Assembly: GCF_003710825.1 (NCBI RefSeq)
Contig: NZ_RHHQ01000007.1
Span: 327,903 to 391,902, forward strand
Length of the DNA stretch: 64,000 bases
Source of the DNA: Brevibacillus fluminis
GTDB taxonomy: Bacteria > Bacillota > Bacilli > Brevibacillales > Brevibacillaceae
Reading direction: 5' to 3'
Below are positions 1-8,641 of the stretch, one piece after another. Position 1 is the first letter of the stretch; the number at the start of each line of letters is the position of its first letter. The notes beneath the pieces were generated by a model that saw nothing but the letters and a program-made list of their open reading frames with translations, did no database searches and was not told the origin of the DNA. The position numbers were made by a program, and so were the translations under genes.

Positions 1-726
1 AACGCTGCATCACAGCTGATTCCCGTATCGCTTGAGCTGGGCGGCAAATCGGCCAACATCGTGTTTGAAGATGCAGATCTCGATGAAGCTGTCTCCGGTT
101 CGATCGAGGCGATCTTCCGCAATCAAGGGGAAATCTGCTTGGCCGGATCGCGCTTGCTTGTGCAGGAATCCGTCTATGAAGCGTTCCTCGACAAATTCAC
201 AGCGGCAGTACAAAAGATCAAGGTAGGCGATCCGCTCGATCCTGCCACTGATATGGGTGCACTTGTATCGGCCAGCCATTTGGCGACGGTTGACGAGTAC
301 GTGCAGATCGGTTTGGCAGAGGGGGCGAAGCTGGCTGCTGGCGGCAAGCGTGTGGCCGGCATGGACAAAGGCAACTTTTATGAGCCGACCGTCTTTTACG
401 AAGTGGATAACAGCATGCGCATCGCACAGGAAGAGATTTTCGGGCCGGTGCTGGTCGTCATTCCGTTTAAAACGGAGGAAGACGCGATCCGCATCGCTAA
501 CGATTCGATTTACGGGCTGGCTGGCGTCGTCTGGACGAATGATCTGCGCCGCGCACATCGCGTAGCTGCACAGGTGGATGCGGGGCTGCTCTGGATCAAT
601 TGCTGGTACGTGCGTGATTTGCGTACGCCGTTCGGCGGGTCCAAAGCGAGCGGAATCGGGCGCGAAGGCGGCCGCCACAGCTTTGAATTTTATACGGAAG
701 CAAAGACCATCACGATGAAATGCTGA
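1..726 (+). CDS. 2-hydroxy-/2-aminomuconic semialdehyde dehydrogenase (5' truncated)
   Basis: NAD-dependent aldehyde dehydrogenase, C-terminal half; the gene enters from the left edge with codon 1 at base 1. The catalytic pair is visible: general base Glu in LELGGKS (codon at 34-36) and nucleophile Cys in NQGEICLAGSR (codon 136-138), 34 residues apart as is usual in this superfamily. EEIFGPVL and PFGGSKASGIGREGG are further family motifs. It would oxidise the ring-cleavage semialdehyde to 4-oxalocrotonate or 2-aminomuconate. It is the first visible gene of a lower meta-cleavage operon whose products complete that route. Whether the natural substrate is the hydroxy (catechol) or amino (3-hydroxyanthranilate) semialdehyde cannot be read from sequence; nearby kynU favours the latter. 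Confidence 0.88.
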   Translation, partial: NAASQLIPVSLELGGKSANIVFEDADLDEAVSGSIEAIFRNQGEICLAGSRLLVQESVYEAFLDKFTAAVQKIKVGDPLDPATDMGALVSASHLATVDEYVQIGLAEGAKLAAGGKRVAGMDKGNFYEPTVFYEVDNSMRIAQEEIFGPVLVVIPFKTEEDAIRIANDSIYGLAGVVWTNDLRRAHRVAAQVDAGLLWINCWYVRDLRTPFGGSKASGIGREGGRHSFEFYTEAKTITMKC

Positions 727-837
727 CCCGCTGCAGGGGATGGTGGCCGCCGGTCATCATCCTCTTGTTTACGGGCAAAAGCAGTTTTGTGAAGAATAAG
801 CGTTGCTTGCAACGCAAGAAAGGGTGGGCGTGAAAAT

Positions 838-1617
838 ATGCAGTCTATCGTAGAACAAATGGCGAGCGAGTTGCTCGAAGCGGAGCAGATGCGTGTAGCT
901 GTACTGCCGATCACACAGCGGCATTCCGATCTCACGGTGCAGGATGCGTATGAGATCCAGCTTACGATTATGCGGCACAAGCTGGCTTCCGGCCGCCGCG
1001 TCATCGGCAAAAAAGTGGGGCTGACCAGCGTGGCGATGCAGCAAATGCTCGGTGTGAACGAACCCGATTACGGCCATTTGCTGGATGATATGAGCATCGC
1101 AGATGGGGCGACGATTTCGGCTGCGCAGTTTCTGGCGCCTAAAGTGGAGGCAGAGATCGGCTTTTTGCTAGGAGCGGATTTGGTCGGGCCGAACATCACG
1201 TACGTAGATGTGCTGATGGCGACGGAGAAGATCGTGCCTACGCTTGAAATCATCGACAGCCGAATCGTGGACTGGAAAATCAAGCTGATCGATACGGTGG
1301 CGGATAATGGCTCCTCTGCAAGGGTAGTCGTCGGCAGCCAGCAAAGCGACCTCAGCAATGTCGATTTACGTACCACCGGCATGGTCATGTATAAAAACGG
1401 CGAGCTTGCAGGAAACGGAGCGAGCGCAGCGGCTTGGGGACATCCGGCGCATGCGATCGCCTGGCTTGCGAACAAGCTGCATGAATTCGGCATTACGCTC
1501 AAGGCAGGGGAACTGGTTTTGCCAGGCGCGTTGTCCGCGGCGATTCCGGTGTGTGCAGGCGACACGGTAGAAGCTCATTTTGGCGCGTTGGGCTCGGTGA
1601 GCATCACGTTTGACTAG
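838..1617 (+). CDS. dmpE: 2-oxopent-4-enoate hydratase (2-keto-4-pentenoate hydratase)
   Basis: 259-residue member of the hydratase/decarboxylase family (FAH-like fold). It would add water to 2-hydroxypenta-2,4-dienoate, giving 4-hydroxy-2-oxovalerate. Metal-site and family motifs include GKKVGLTS near residue 60, [11 protein letters not shown] near 100, EIIDSRI near 138 and [11 protein letters not shown] near 160. The ATG follows a purine-rich stretch (AAGAAAGGG). The paralog at 3570 belongs to the same family. I assign hydratase here and decarboxylase there only from the conserved operon order C-E-F-G-H-I of dmp/xyl-type clusters, so the two activities could be swapped. The dmpD-type hydrolase of classical clusters is absent, which means flux must go through the dehydrogenase branch. 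Confidence 0.82.
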   Translation: MQSIVEQMASELLEAEQMRVAVLPITQRHSDLTVQDAYEIQLTIMRHKLASGRRVIGKKVGLTSVAMQQMLGVNEPDYGHLLDDMSIADGATISAAQFLAPKVEAEIGFLLGADLVGPNITYVDVLMATEKIVPTLEIIDSRIVDWKIKLIDTVADNGSSARVVVGSQQSDLSNVDLRTTGMVMYKNGELAGNGASAAAWGHPAHAIAWLANKLHEFGITLKAGELVLPGALSAAIPVCAGDTVEAHFGALGSVSITFD

Positions 1618-1631
1618 GGAGGGGAATGGCT

Positions 1632-2510
1632 GTGAGCAAAATCAAAGCGGCTATCATCGGTTCGGGCAACATCGGCACGGACTTGATGTATAAATTAGAA
1701 CGCTGTGCGCATATCGAGCTGGCGGCGATGATCGGCATCGATCCGGATTCGGACGGTTTGCGGCGCGCGCATGATCGCGGATATCCGATCTACGCGAACG
1801 GAATCCAAGCCATTGTGGATCAACCAGGGCTTGCGGACATCGTATTTGATGCAACGTCCGCTAAAGCTCATGTACGCCATGCCAAAGCGCTGCGCGAACT
1901 CGGGAAAATCGCCATCGACCTGACTCCGGCTGCGCGAGGGCCGTTCGTCTGTCCGGTCGTCAATCTGGCGGAAAAGCTGGAAAGCGACAATGTTAATCTG
2001 ATCACGTGCGGCGGTCAAGCGACGATTCCGATCGTACACGCGATCAACCGTGTGGCGGACGTGTCGTACGCGGAGATCGTGGCGACGATCGCAAGCAAAA
2101 GCGCGGGTCCGGGAACGCGGGCTAACATCGACGAGTTCACCTTCACAACCCGGCGCGGGTTGGAAGAAGTTGGCGGTGCAGATGTGGGCAAGGCAATTAT
2201 CATTATGAATCCGGCGGAACCGCCGATTTTGATGCGTGATACCGTCTATTGTGATGTCAAAGAGATGGATGAGCAGGCGATTTGCCGGTCCATCCAGGAG
2301 ATTGTGGCGAGCGTACAGCAATATGTGCCCGGCTATCGCTTAAAGCAAGAGCCGTTGTTTGACGGCAATCGCGTCACGGTTTTCCTTGAAGTGGAGGGAG
2401 CGGGCGATTATTTCCCGCCATACGCAGGGAACCTCGATATCATGACGGCCGCTGCGGCACAGGTTGGGGAAACGGTGGCACAGCATTTGCTGGCAGCAGG
2501 AGCCAACTAG
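1632..2510 (+). CDS. dmpF: Acetaldehyde dehydrogenase (acylating)
   Basis: About 292 residues. It converts acetaldehyde, CoA and NAD+ to acetyl-CoA and normally forms a channelling complex with the aldolase encoded next (DmpFG/BphJI type). [12 protein letters not shown] at the N-terminus is the NAD-binding glycine motif; [11 protein letters not shown] near residue 130 holds the catalytic Cys; [12 protein letters not shown] is a family signature. An upstream in-frame ATG at 1626 lies only one base after the GGGAGGGG ribosome site, so the GTG at 1632, seven bases after it, is the better start and gives the usual N-terminus. Fourteen bases follow dmpE and 27 precede dmpG. Confidence 0.93.
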   Translation: MSKIKAAIIGSGNIGTDLMYKLERCAHIELAAMIGIDPDSDGLRRAHDRGYPIYANGIQAIVDQPGLADIVFDATSAKAHVRHAKALRELGKIAIDLTPAARGPFVCPVVNLAEKLESDNVNLITCGGQATIPIVHAINRVADVSYAEIVATIASKSAGPGTRANIDEFTFTTRRGLEEVGGADVGKAIIIMNPAEPPILMRDTVYCDVKEMDEQAICRSIQEIVASVQQYVPGYRLKQEPLFDGNRVTVFLEVEGAGDYFPPYAGNLDIMTAAAAQVGETVAQHLLAAGAN

Positions 2511-2537
2511 AGAAATAGGAAAGGAGGATCATGAAGG

Positions 2538-3566
2538 ATGCAGAGAAAGAGCGAGAAACCGATCAAAATTACGGAAGTGTGCCTCCGTGACGGCAGCCAC
2601 GTCGTTGCCCACCAGTTTACGGAAGAACAGGTGCGCGATGTGGCGCAAGCGTTGGATGCAGCAGGTATGCACTATATCGAAGTAAGCCACGGGGATGGTT
2701 TGGGCGGCTCCACGATCCAGTACGGCAGATCGCGGGTTAACGAGATGAAGCTGATCGAGACGGCGGTTTCGGTGTGCAAGCAGGCGACCGTAGCAGTCCT
2801 GCTGATCCCCGGCATCGGTACGGTCAATGAGCTGAAGCAGGCGCAGGAATTAGGGGCCGGCCTCGTCCGCGTCGCTACTCATGTGACGGAAGCGGACGTT
2901 TCCGCTCAGCACATTCATCTTGCACGAGAGCTGGGAATGGAAGCGTTGGGCTTTTTGATGATGGCGCACTCGGCTCCGGTCGACAAGCTGGTAGAGCAAG
3001 CCAAGCTGATGGAGAGCTATGGCGCACAAGCGGTCTATGTGACCGATTCGGCAGGGGCGCTCCTGCCTCATGAGGTGCGGGAGCGGATCGCCGCACTGCG
3101 TCAGTCGCTTGACATTGAGATCGGCTTCCATGCCCACAACAACCTTTCGCTCGCAATGGCGAATACGCTTGCGGCGATCGAGGAAGGGGCAACTCGGATC
3201 GATGGCAGCATGCGCTGCCTGGGAGCAGGAGCGGGCAATACGCAGACAGAAGTGCTGGTGGCGGTTCTGGAACGCTTGGGCATCGATGTGGGAATCGACC
3301 TGTATCAGATGATGGATGTCGCGGAAGAGATCGTCGGGCCGATTTTGCCTGGATCGCAAGAAATCAAAAAAGGCAGCCTCGTGATGGGCTACGCGGGGGT
3401 ATACTCCAGCTTCCTGCTTCATGCCGAGCGGGCGGGCAAGCGGTTTGGCATCGATCCGCGCGATATTTTGATCGAATTGGGCCGACGCAAAGCGGTGGGC
3501 GGCCAGGAAGACATGATCATCGATGTGGCGGCCGAGTTGGCCAAACGGCAAGGAAAGGGGGCGTAG
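2538..3566 (+). CDS. dmpG: 4-hydroxy-2-oxovalerate aldolase
   Basis: 342-residue divalent-metal class II aldolase (HMGL-like TIM barrel followed by a communication domain). It splits 4-hydroxy-2-oxovalerate into pyruvate and acetaldehyde and passes the aldehyde to DmpF. EVCLRDGSH at residues 12-20 contains the Arg-Asp pair and a His of the active site; GFHAHNNLSLA near 195 supplies the two metal-binding His; GAGAGNTQTE near 230 is the next conserved loop. AAGGAGGAT at 2521-2529 is eight bases before the ATG at 2538; an ATG at 2531 is out of frame. Length and motifs fit a complete enzyme. Confidence 0.94.
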   Translation: MQRKSEKPIKITEVCLRDGSHVVAHQFTEEQVRDVAQALDAAGMHYIEVSHGDGLGGSTIQYGRSRVNEMKLIETAVSVCKQATVAVLLIPGIGTVNELKQAQELGAGLVRVATHVTEADVSAQHIHLARELGMEALGFLMMAHSAPVDKLVEQAKLMESYGAQAVYVTDSAGALLPHEVRERIAALRQSLDIEIGFHAHNNLSLAMANTLAAIEEGATRIDGSMRCLGAGAGNTQTEVLVAVLERLGIDVGIDLYQMMDVAEEIVGPILPGSQEIKKGSLVMGYAGVYSSFLLHAERAGKRFGIDPRDILIELGRRKAVGGQEDMIIDVAAELAKRQGKGA

Positions 3567-3569
3567 TCG

Positions 3570-4358
3570 ATGGCACTAAACGCAGAAGCGCAAAAAGAAA
3601 TCGTCGCCTACTTGTTGGCAGCGGAAAAGGAACGGCGTGAGGTCGTAAAAGTAACCGAGAACTATCCGGCGATGTCCATCGAGGATGCATATGCGATCCA
3701 AGAGCAGCTCATCGCCCAAAAAGAGGCGGAGGGTGAACGTCGCATCGGTTTGAAGCTGGGGCTGACCAGCAAAGCCAAGCAGCAGATGATGGGCGTTCAT
3801 GAAGCAATCTATGGCTATCTCACGAGCGGAATGCTCGGCTTGGAATGGGAGCCAGTCGATTACCAACGCTTTATCCACCCAAAGGCAGAACCGGAAATCG
3901 CTTTTTTCCTGGGCGCAGATTTGCAAGGGACGAATGTGACTGCAGACGATGTGTTGCGCGCCACGCGCTATGTCGCCCCAGCAATTGAGATCATCGACAG
4001 CCGCTATTTGAATTTCAAGTTTACGTTAGCGGACGTCGTAGCCGATAACTGCTCCTCTGCCTGCTTCACGCTCGGCAGCAAGCTGGTCGCACCGGATCAG
4101 CTCGATTTGGCCAAAGTCGGCATGGTGTTCACCAAAAATGGCGTCGTGCAGGCGACCGGTGCAGGTGCCGCTGTGCTGGGGCACCCAGCGGAAGCCGTTG
4201 CATGGGCGGTCAACAAGCTGGGGGAGCAGGGAAAAGGGTTGAAAAAAGGCGATCTCATCTTATCCGGCGCGTTGTCCGAAGCGTTCGCGTTCGAACCGGG
4301 TGATACGATCCACGCGCAATTCGATGGATTGGGCAGCGTTTCGCTTGCCTGCCGGTAA
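3570..4358 (+). CDS. dmpH: 4-oxalocrotonate decarboxylase (2-oxo-3-hexenedioate decarboxylase)
   Basis: 262 residues, a paralog of the gene at 838 (shared LKLGLTSKAKQQMMG, EIIDSRY, DNCSSACF, LILSGALSEAF). In dmp/xyl systems this position encodes the decarboxylase that turns 2-oxo-3-hexenedioate into 2-hydroxypenta-2,4-dienoate and acts in a complex with the hydratase. The start lies three bases after the dmpG stop and the stop three bases before dmpI, so translation is probably coupled. The decarboxylase-versus-hydratase assignment rests on gene order. Confidence 0.8.
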   Translation: MALNAEAQKEIVAYLLAAEKERREVVKVTENYPAMSIEDAYAIQEQLIAQKEAEGERRIGLKLGLTSKAKQQMMGVHEAIYGYLTSGMLGLEWEPVDYQRFIHPKAEPEIAFFLGADLQGTNVTADDVLRATRYVAPAIEIIDSRYLNFKFTLADVVADNCSSACFTLGSKLVAPDQLDLAKVGMVFTKNGVVQATGAGAAVLGHPAEAVAWAVNKLGEQGKGLKKGDLILSGALSEAFAFEPGDTIHAQFDGLGSVSLACR

Positions 4359-4361
4359 CTG

Positions 4362-4559
4362 ATGCCGATTATCAATATCCAGCTAATCGAAGGACGGGAC
4401 GCGGAGCAGATTGAAAGTCTGATCGCCGAGGTGACGGAAACGGTAGTCAGGAATCTCCAGGTTCGACCGGAACAGGTGCGCGTACTCGTGACCGAGATTC
4501 CGGCGACCCACTGGGGTGTGGGTGGTAAATCAAAACGATCGCTTGAAAAGGAGAGTTGA
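4362..4559 (+). CDS. dmpI: 4-oxalocrotonate tautomerase
   Basis: 65-residue tautomerase-superfamily protein. After removal of Met the N-terminus is Pro1, the catalytic base; Arg11 (in EGRD) and Arg39 (in QVRVLV) fall at the canonical substrate-binding positions, and position 50 is Trp where the Pseudomonas enzyme has Phe. It isomerises 2-hydroxymuconate to 2-oxo-3-hexenedioate, the DmpH substrate. No clear ribosome site precedes it; the ATG is three bases after the dmpH stop, which suggests coupled translation. Its stop codon lies inside the left arm of the operon terminator. Confidence 0.92.
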   Translation: MPIINIQLIEGRDAEQIESLIAEVTETVVRNLQVRPEQVRVLVTEIPATHWGVGGKSKRSLEKES

Positions 4560-4588
4560 CTGACAGGTTCTGTCAGTCAATTTTTGTT
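4556..4588 (+). terminator. Rho-independent terminator of the meta-cleavage operon
   Basis: Perfect 11-bp inverted repeat TTGACTGACAG / CTGTCAGTCAA (4556-4566 and 4570-4580) with a 3-base loop, followed by five T. The left arm includes the dmpI stop codon. Confidence 0.93.
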
Positions 4589-4647
4589 ACGATAAAGAAA
4601 AGCAGATCGTTTTGGGAGACCAATTCGCCAAACAGGAGGGAGAAATC

Positions 4648-5760
4648 ATGAAAGCACGCTACCATCCCATCGCGGAGCCGTTGCACCTGGCAAACGGCCT
4701 TCAATTGAAAAATCGCATCGTAATGGCACCGATGACCCATTCAGCCTCACACCCCGACGGTTCCGTTTCCGATGCGGAAATCAAGTATTACGCTCGCCGC
4801 GCGAAAGGGGCTGGCATGATTGTCACAGCTGGTGCGACTGTCACCTTGAAAGGCGGGTTTCCCGGGCAATTCGCTGCAGATCGTGATGAGCTGCTACCCG
4901 GCTTGAAGCGGCTTGCCCGCACACTTAAGGCAGACGGCGCGAAAGCAGTGCTGCAGCTTGTCCATGCTGGTCGCAAGTTGCCACCATCATGCAGCGAGGT
5001 CATCAGTGCCAGCGCGGTGGCCGATGAAAAGCAGGGAGCGAGCGTTCCGCGAGAAGCGACAGAAGCAGAGATTGTTGCTATTATCGAGGCATTTGGCAAT
5101 GCTGCCAGAAGGGCCATCCTGGCAGGCTTTGACGGAGTAGAGCTGCACGGGGCCAACGGATTTTTGCTGCAGCAGTTTTTCTCTCCGCATGCCAATCGCC
5201 GGAACGACAGCTGGGGCGGCACGCTCGAGAAGCGCATGGCGTTTCCGCTGGCTGTCATTGAGACTGTCAAGCGGGTGGTGAAACAGTATGCTGAGCAGCC
5301 GTTTTTGATCGGCTACCGCCTTTCTCCCGAGGAACCGGAGACCCCGGGGATCACGATGGCAGATACGCTGCAATTTTGCGATGTGCTTGCGGCGAGTGGA
5401 CTTGATTACTTGCATGTCTCGCTGAACGATTTTTGGTCGCTGCCGCGCCGTGGTGTTACCGATGAGCGGTCGCGAATCACGATCATCGAGAGGCGTATCG
5501 GACACCGGCTACCTGTCATTGGCGTAGGCGGGATCCATTCGGCAGAGGATGCGCTTTTAGCCCTGCAGTCGGGTGTTCCGTTGATCGCGCTCGGCCGAGA
5601 GTTGATCATGGAGCCGGATTGGCTTGAAAAAATCGCCGAAGGTCGCGAAGAGGAAATTCGCACAACGATCAAGCTGGGCGATCAGGAAGCATTGGCAATC
5701 CCCGATTCGCTATGGAAGAGCATCTGGGCAATGCCAGGCTGGTTTCCGCTTGAGGTCTGA
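4648..5760 (+). CDS. NADH:flavin oxidoreductase, old yellow enzyme family
   Basis: 370-residue FMN-dependent ene-reductase-type TIM barrel. Family motifs are LKNRIVMAPMTH near residue 22, LQLVHAGRK near 105, FDGVELHGANGFLLQQF near 165 and SPHANRRNDSWGG near 185, then VGGIHSAEDA and ALGRELI in the phosphate-binding C-terminal part. Relatives reduce activated double bonds of enones or unsaturated acids; the substrate here cannot be inferred. GGAGGG at 4635-4640 points to ATG 4648; an upstream in-frame ATG at 4612 lacks a ribosome site. It lies beyond the meta-operon terminator, so it is a separate unit, possibly functionally related. Confidence 0.88.
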   Translation: MKARYHPIAEPLHLANGLQLKNRIVMAPMTHSASHPDGSVSDAEIKYYARRAKGAGMIVTAGATVTLKGGFPGQFAADRDELLPGLKRLARTLKADGAKAVLQLVHAGRKLPPSCSEVISASAVADEKQGASVPREATEAEIVAIIEAFGNAARRAILAGFDGVELHGANGFLLQQFFSPHANRRNDSWGGTLEKRMAFPLAVIETVKRVVKQYAEQPFLIGYRLSPEEPETPGITMADTLQFCDVLAASGLDYLHVSLNDFWSLPRRGVTDERSRITIIERRIGHRLPVIGVGGIHSAEDALLALQSGVPLIALGRELIMEPDWLEKIAEGREEEIRTTIKLGDQEALAIPDSLWKSIWAMPGWFPLEV

Positions 5761-5763
5761 AGA

Positions 5764-5808
5764 AACAACGAAACAATCGAGGGAGACGCCATCGATTGTT
5801 TCGTTGTT
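5764..5808. terminator. Terminator hairpin between convergent genes
   Basis: Perfect 17-bp inverted repeat (5764-5780 with 5792-5808, loop of 11) followed on the plus strand by a T-rich stretch (ATTTCTTTTTA). It sits between the plus-strand oxidoreductase and the minus-strand superoxide dismutase and may serve both; the minus-side T tract is weak. Confidence 0.82.
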
Positions 5809-5872
5809 ACGCATTTCTTTTTATTTGTTTTCTGCAACACTTGCTCGGCCCTGTGCTTAATCCGGCCAGTCG

Positions 5873-6841
5873 TCAATATGGCGTCCAGCGCAGCTGACGC
5901 GCATCGTCGAATCGGTTCTGTACCGCATCCCAGTTGACCACGTTCCACCACGCATCCACATAGCGCGGCCGGTTGTTTTGGTAGCTGAGATAGTAGGCAT
6001 GCTCCCATACATCGAGCGGTAAAAGCGGCACCGCATCCCATTGGGACAAGTTCTGGTGCTTTTCCGCCTGCAAAATTTCTAGACGCTGTGCACGTGGCGA
6101 CCAGACGAGGATGGCCCAGCCACCGCCTTCGACTTTTTCCGCTGCTTGGGAAAATTGCTGCCGGAATGGGGCGAACCCGCCGAAATCGCGTTCGAGCTGC
6201 TTGTTTAGGTCGCCTTCGGGCTGTTTGTTGCCCTCTGGTCTCATACTAGTCCAAAAGAGGGTGTGGAGGTTATGTCCAGCCCCGTTAAATGCTAGCTCCC
6301 GTTCCCAATGCTTGAGCAAATCGAAATCTCCGCTGCTGCGCGCTTTTTGCAAGGCTGTTTCAGCTTTGTTCAGTCCATCCACATAGCTTTGGTGATGCTT
6401 GCTATGATGCAAGCGCATGGTCTCAGCGTCGATAAACGGTTCCAGCGCATCGTACGCATAGGGCAGTGGAGGCAGCTTATGCCCCCCGATCGGCACAGGA
6501 CGATGCACAACCGCTTCTGCCCTAGGCTGCTGATAGCTCGCCTGTTGCAGCTGTGCCTTTGGGCTTTGCTCAGCCCCGTTTCGCTGCTGCACGCGCTGCA
6601 GCACCTGCTGGAATTGGGTTTGCACCGATTCGGCTTTATCGGATAAGCGGCGCAGTTCTTCTTCGCTTGCATTTTTGGCGAGCGCAACGCTAGCTTGCTG
6701 CCCGATTTGCTGAAAGACGTTCTCGAATTTGCGCAGCTGCTGGGCCGATATGGGCATTAGTTCGGGTTTTTTCCGCAAATAGAGCAGCCATTGCCGTCCC
6801 CATTCGCTCCATCGTTGTAAATCTTTCGCAGTTTGTACCAA
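5873..6841 (-). CDS. sodF: Fe/Mn superoxide dismutase with N-terminal extension (SodF-like)
   Basis: About 322 residues. Residues from about 120 onward form a complete Fe/Mn superoxide dismutase: KLPPLPYAYDALEPFI, ligand His in LHHSKHHQSYV, second His in FNGAGHNLHTLFW, and the Asp/His pair in DVWEHAYYLSYQNNR. About 115 residues precede it, Gln-rich and probably helical or coiled-coil. B. subtilis SodF has a comparable extra N-terminal part. No signal peptide is visible. The long frame opens at a TTG (6859) inside the ribosome site; the TTG at 6841, nine bases after GAGGAGG, is the more likely start. Likely role: detoxifying superoxide; the role of the extension is unknown. Confidence 0.88.
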   Translation of the reverse strand: MVQTAKDLQRWSEWGRQWLLYLRKKPELMPISAQQLRKFENVFQQIGQQASVALAKNASEEELRRLSDKAESVQTQFQQVLQRVQQRNGAEQSPKAQLQQASYQQPRAEAVVHRPVPIGGHKLPPLPYAYDALEPFIDAETMRLHHSKHHQSYVDGLNKAETALQKARSSGDFDLLKHWERELAFNGAGHNLHTLFWTSMRPEGNKQPEGDLNKQLERDFGGFAPFRQQFSQAAEKVEGGGWAILVWSPRAQRLEILQAEKHQNLSQWDAVPLLPLDVWEHAYYLSYQNNRPRYVDAWWNVVNWDAVQNRFDDARQLRWTPY

Positions 6842-7177
6842 CGCGTTCTTCCTCCTCAACCAACTTCCTCTCTGTGTGTACCATATGATATGTCAGGTGC
6901 CCATGACAGGTGATTGGATCAAGTCATTCTCGCAATTGGGGAAGGAAAATGGCCCCAGACGCGATGGTAAGTTACCGGCCTACTGGTGGGAGAGTACTAA
7001 GAATATATATTATAGAAGAAACGCATATCGACCGAACAAAAAGGAGCACCTCTTTCCGCATTTTTCATGCTCGGAAAGGGTGCTCTCGTTGGCCAGCAGC
7101 CGTTTTGTTTAGGCATTCGGAACGCTCGCGCTTTTGCTTCTGAGTATCAAGCAGCGAGGCGCTAGTGGAGATTCGAT
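6842..7177. other. Intergenic region sodF / permease terminator
   Basis: No convincing gene. The part next to sodF carries its GAGGAGG ribosome site (minus strand). The only other clear element is the minus-strand terminator near 7036-7085. Short plus-strand frames here lack ribosome sites and recognisable products. Confidence 0.6.
7036..7085 (-). terminator. Terminator of the kynU-permease unit
   Basis: Inverted repeat GAGCACCTCTTTCCG (7044-7058) with CGGAAAGGGTGCTC (7072-7085), one bulge. Read on the minus strand it is followed by CTTTTTG, so it terminates transcription coming from the permease. Confidence 0.85.
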
Positions 7178-8608
7178 TTACTGCGTAATATCTTGTTTTT
7201 TCGCATCGCTGGAAGTTTGATAGGCTTGCGGGTTTGCCTTTTTCCAAATGAAGTAGGCGATGGTGATGAAAATAAGCCATGGGAAGCCGAGTGTCAGCGT
7301 ATCTTTGAATTCCGGCTGGAACCAGGTAGACAAGACTACCGCTGCCAGCAAAAGTGCGCCGAATATCGTCAGATAAGGATAGCCGATCATGCGCACAGGA
7401 AGCTGTCGACCGCCCGCTTGCTCCCATTTCCGGCGGAAGTACAGATGGGTGACGAACACCATGAACCAGGCAAACATCGCGCCAAAGCTGGACAAGGAAA
7501 TCATGACGATGAATGCATTGTCCGGATTAACGGTATTGATAATCGTGGCGATGGCGATCCCTACCGTCGACAACGCAAGCGCTTTCGATGGAACGCCTTT
7601 TTTGTTCACGCTGCCGAGTGCGGCAGGGGCAAAACCAGCGCGAGATAGGGAGAAGAGCATGCGAGTCGCAATGTATAGCTGGCTGTTCATCGCCGATAGA
7701 GCTGCGGTCAGAACGACGAAATTCATGATGCCGGCGCCGCCTGGGAAGTTAATCAGCTCAAACACTTTCACGAACGGGCTCTTGTCGCCGCCTGCTTGCT
7801 TCCACGGAATAATCATCAGCATGAGTGCCAGTGTGAGCAAATAGAAGAGCACGAGACGGACGACTGCTGATTTTAGTGCGATCGGCACGGCTTTTTCCGG
7901 TTCCTTGGCTTCGCCAGCGCTGACGGCGATCATTTCGATGCTCAAATAGCTGAACAAGGAGATAAAAATCGCGATCCACATGCCCCACGCGCCATTCGGG
8001 AAAAAACCGCCGTCATTCGTCAAGTTTTGCAAGCCCATGTCCGGGTGGGAATTGGTTCCGAAGACGATAGTAGCGCCAAGGATGATAAATGCGACGATTG
8101 CAATGACTTTCACCATCGAGAACCAGTATTCCACTTTGCCAAACAGATTGACGCTTGTAGCATTTACATAAATAAGTGCAGCGGAAAAGAGAACGACCCA
8201 AAGCAAACCGGGAACATCGGGAAACCAATATTTCATATAGACCGACATGGCTGACACTTCCGTCCCGACGGCGCAGACTAAGCTGAACCAGTAGGAGTAG
8301 CGGACGGTGAAGCCAGCCCATGGATTGATGTAGCGTTCCGCATGGGCGCCGAATGAGCCTGTTGTCGGATGGGCAACGGTCATTTCAGCGAGGCAGCCCA
8401 TCAAAAGGAGGGCGATGATCGCCCCGATGGCATAGCTCACGATCACGCTTGGACCGGCAAAGCCGATGGCCATGCCGCTTCCAAGGAACAGACCGGTGCC
8501 GATCGCCCCGCCGATGGCGATCATCGAAAGCTGACGTGTGGTAAGTCCGCGCTGAAGTCCTTTTTCTCTCTCCATAATGTCCTGAAATTGATCTTGCTTC
8601 AAAGACAT
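7178..8608 (-). CDS. Amino-acid permease (APC superfamily, AAT type)
   Basis: 476-residue cytoplasmic-membrane transporter with about 12 hydrophobic segments. The N-terminus has GLTTRQLSMIAIGGAIGTGLFLGSG, the substrate-binding unwound TM1 of the APC fold, followed by GPSVIVSYAI; PTTGSFGAHAERY is typical of the GabP/AroP/LysP subgroup. A TTG at 8629 opens the frame, but AAGGGGG precedes the ATG at 8608 at good spacing and that start is chosen. It lies 33 bases downstream of kynU in the same direction and shares its terminator, so the likely cargo is tryptophan, kynurenine or another aromatic amino acid (inference). Confidence 0.9.
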   Translation of the reverse strand: MSLKQDQFQDIMEREKGLQRGLTTRQLSMIAIGGAIGTGLFLGSGMAIGFAGPSVIVSYAIGAIIALLLMGCLAEMTVAHPTTGSFGAHAERYINPWAGFTVRYSYWFSLVCAVGTEVSAMSVYMKYWFPDVPGLLWVVLFSAALIYVNATSVNLFGKVEYWFSMVKVIAIVAFIILGATIVFGTNSHPDMGLQNLTNDGGFFPNGAWGMWIAIFISLFSYLSIEMIAVSAGEAKEPEKAVPIALKSAVVRLVLFYLLTLALMLMIIPWKQAGGDKSPFVKVFELINFPGGAGIMNFVVLTAALSAMNSQLYIATRMLFSLSRAGFAPAALGSVNKKGVPSKALALSTVGIAIATIINTVNPDNAFIVMISLSSFGAMFAWFMVFVTHLYFRRKWEQAGGRQLPVRMIGYPYLTIFGALLLAAVVLSTWFQPEFKDTLTLGFPWLIFITIAYFIWKKANPQAYQTSSDAKKQDITQ

Positions 8609-8641
8609 ACTATTGACCCCCTTAGACAAAAGTATTGAGGT

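Noticed and set aside
799..816. Short hairpin GCGTTGC/GCAACGC upstream of dmpE
   Set aside because: The two-base loop and lack of a T tract make it an unlikely terminator; no regulatory role can be supported.
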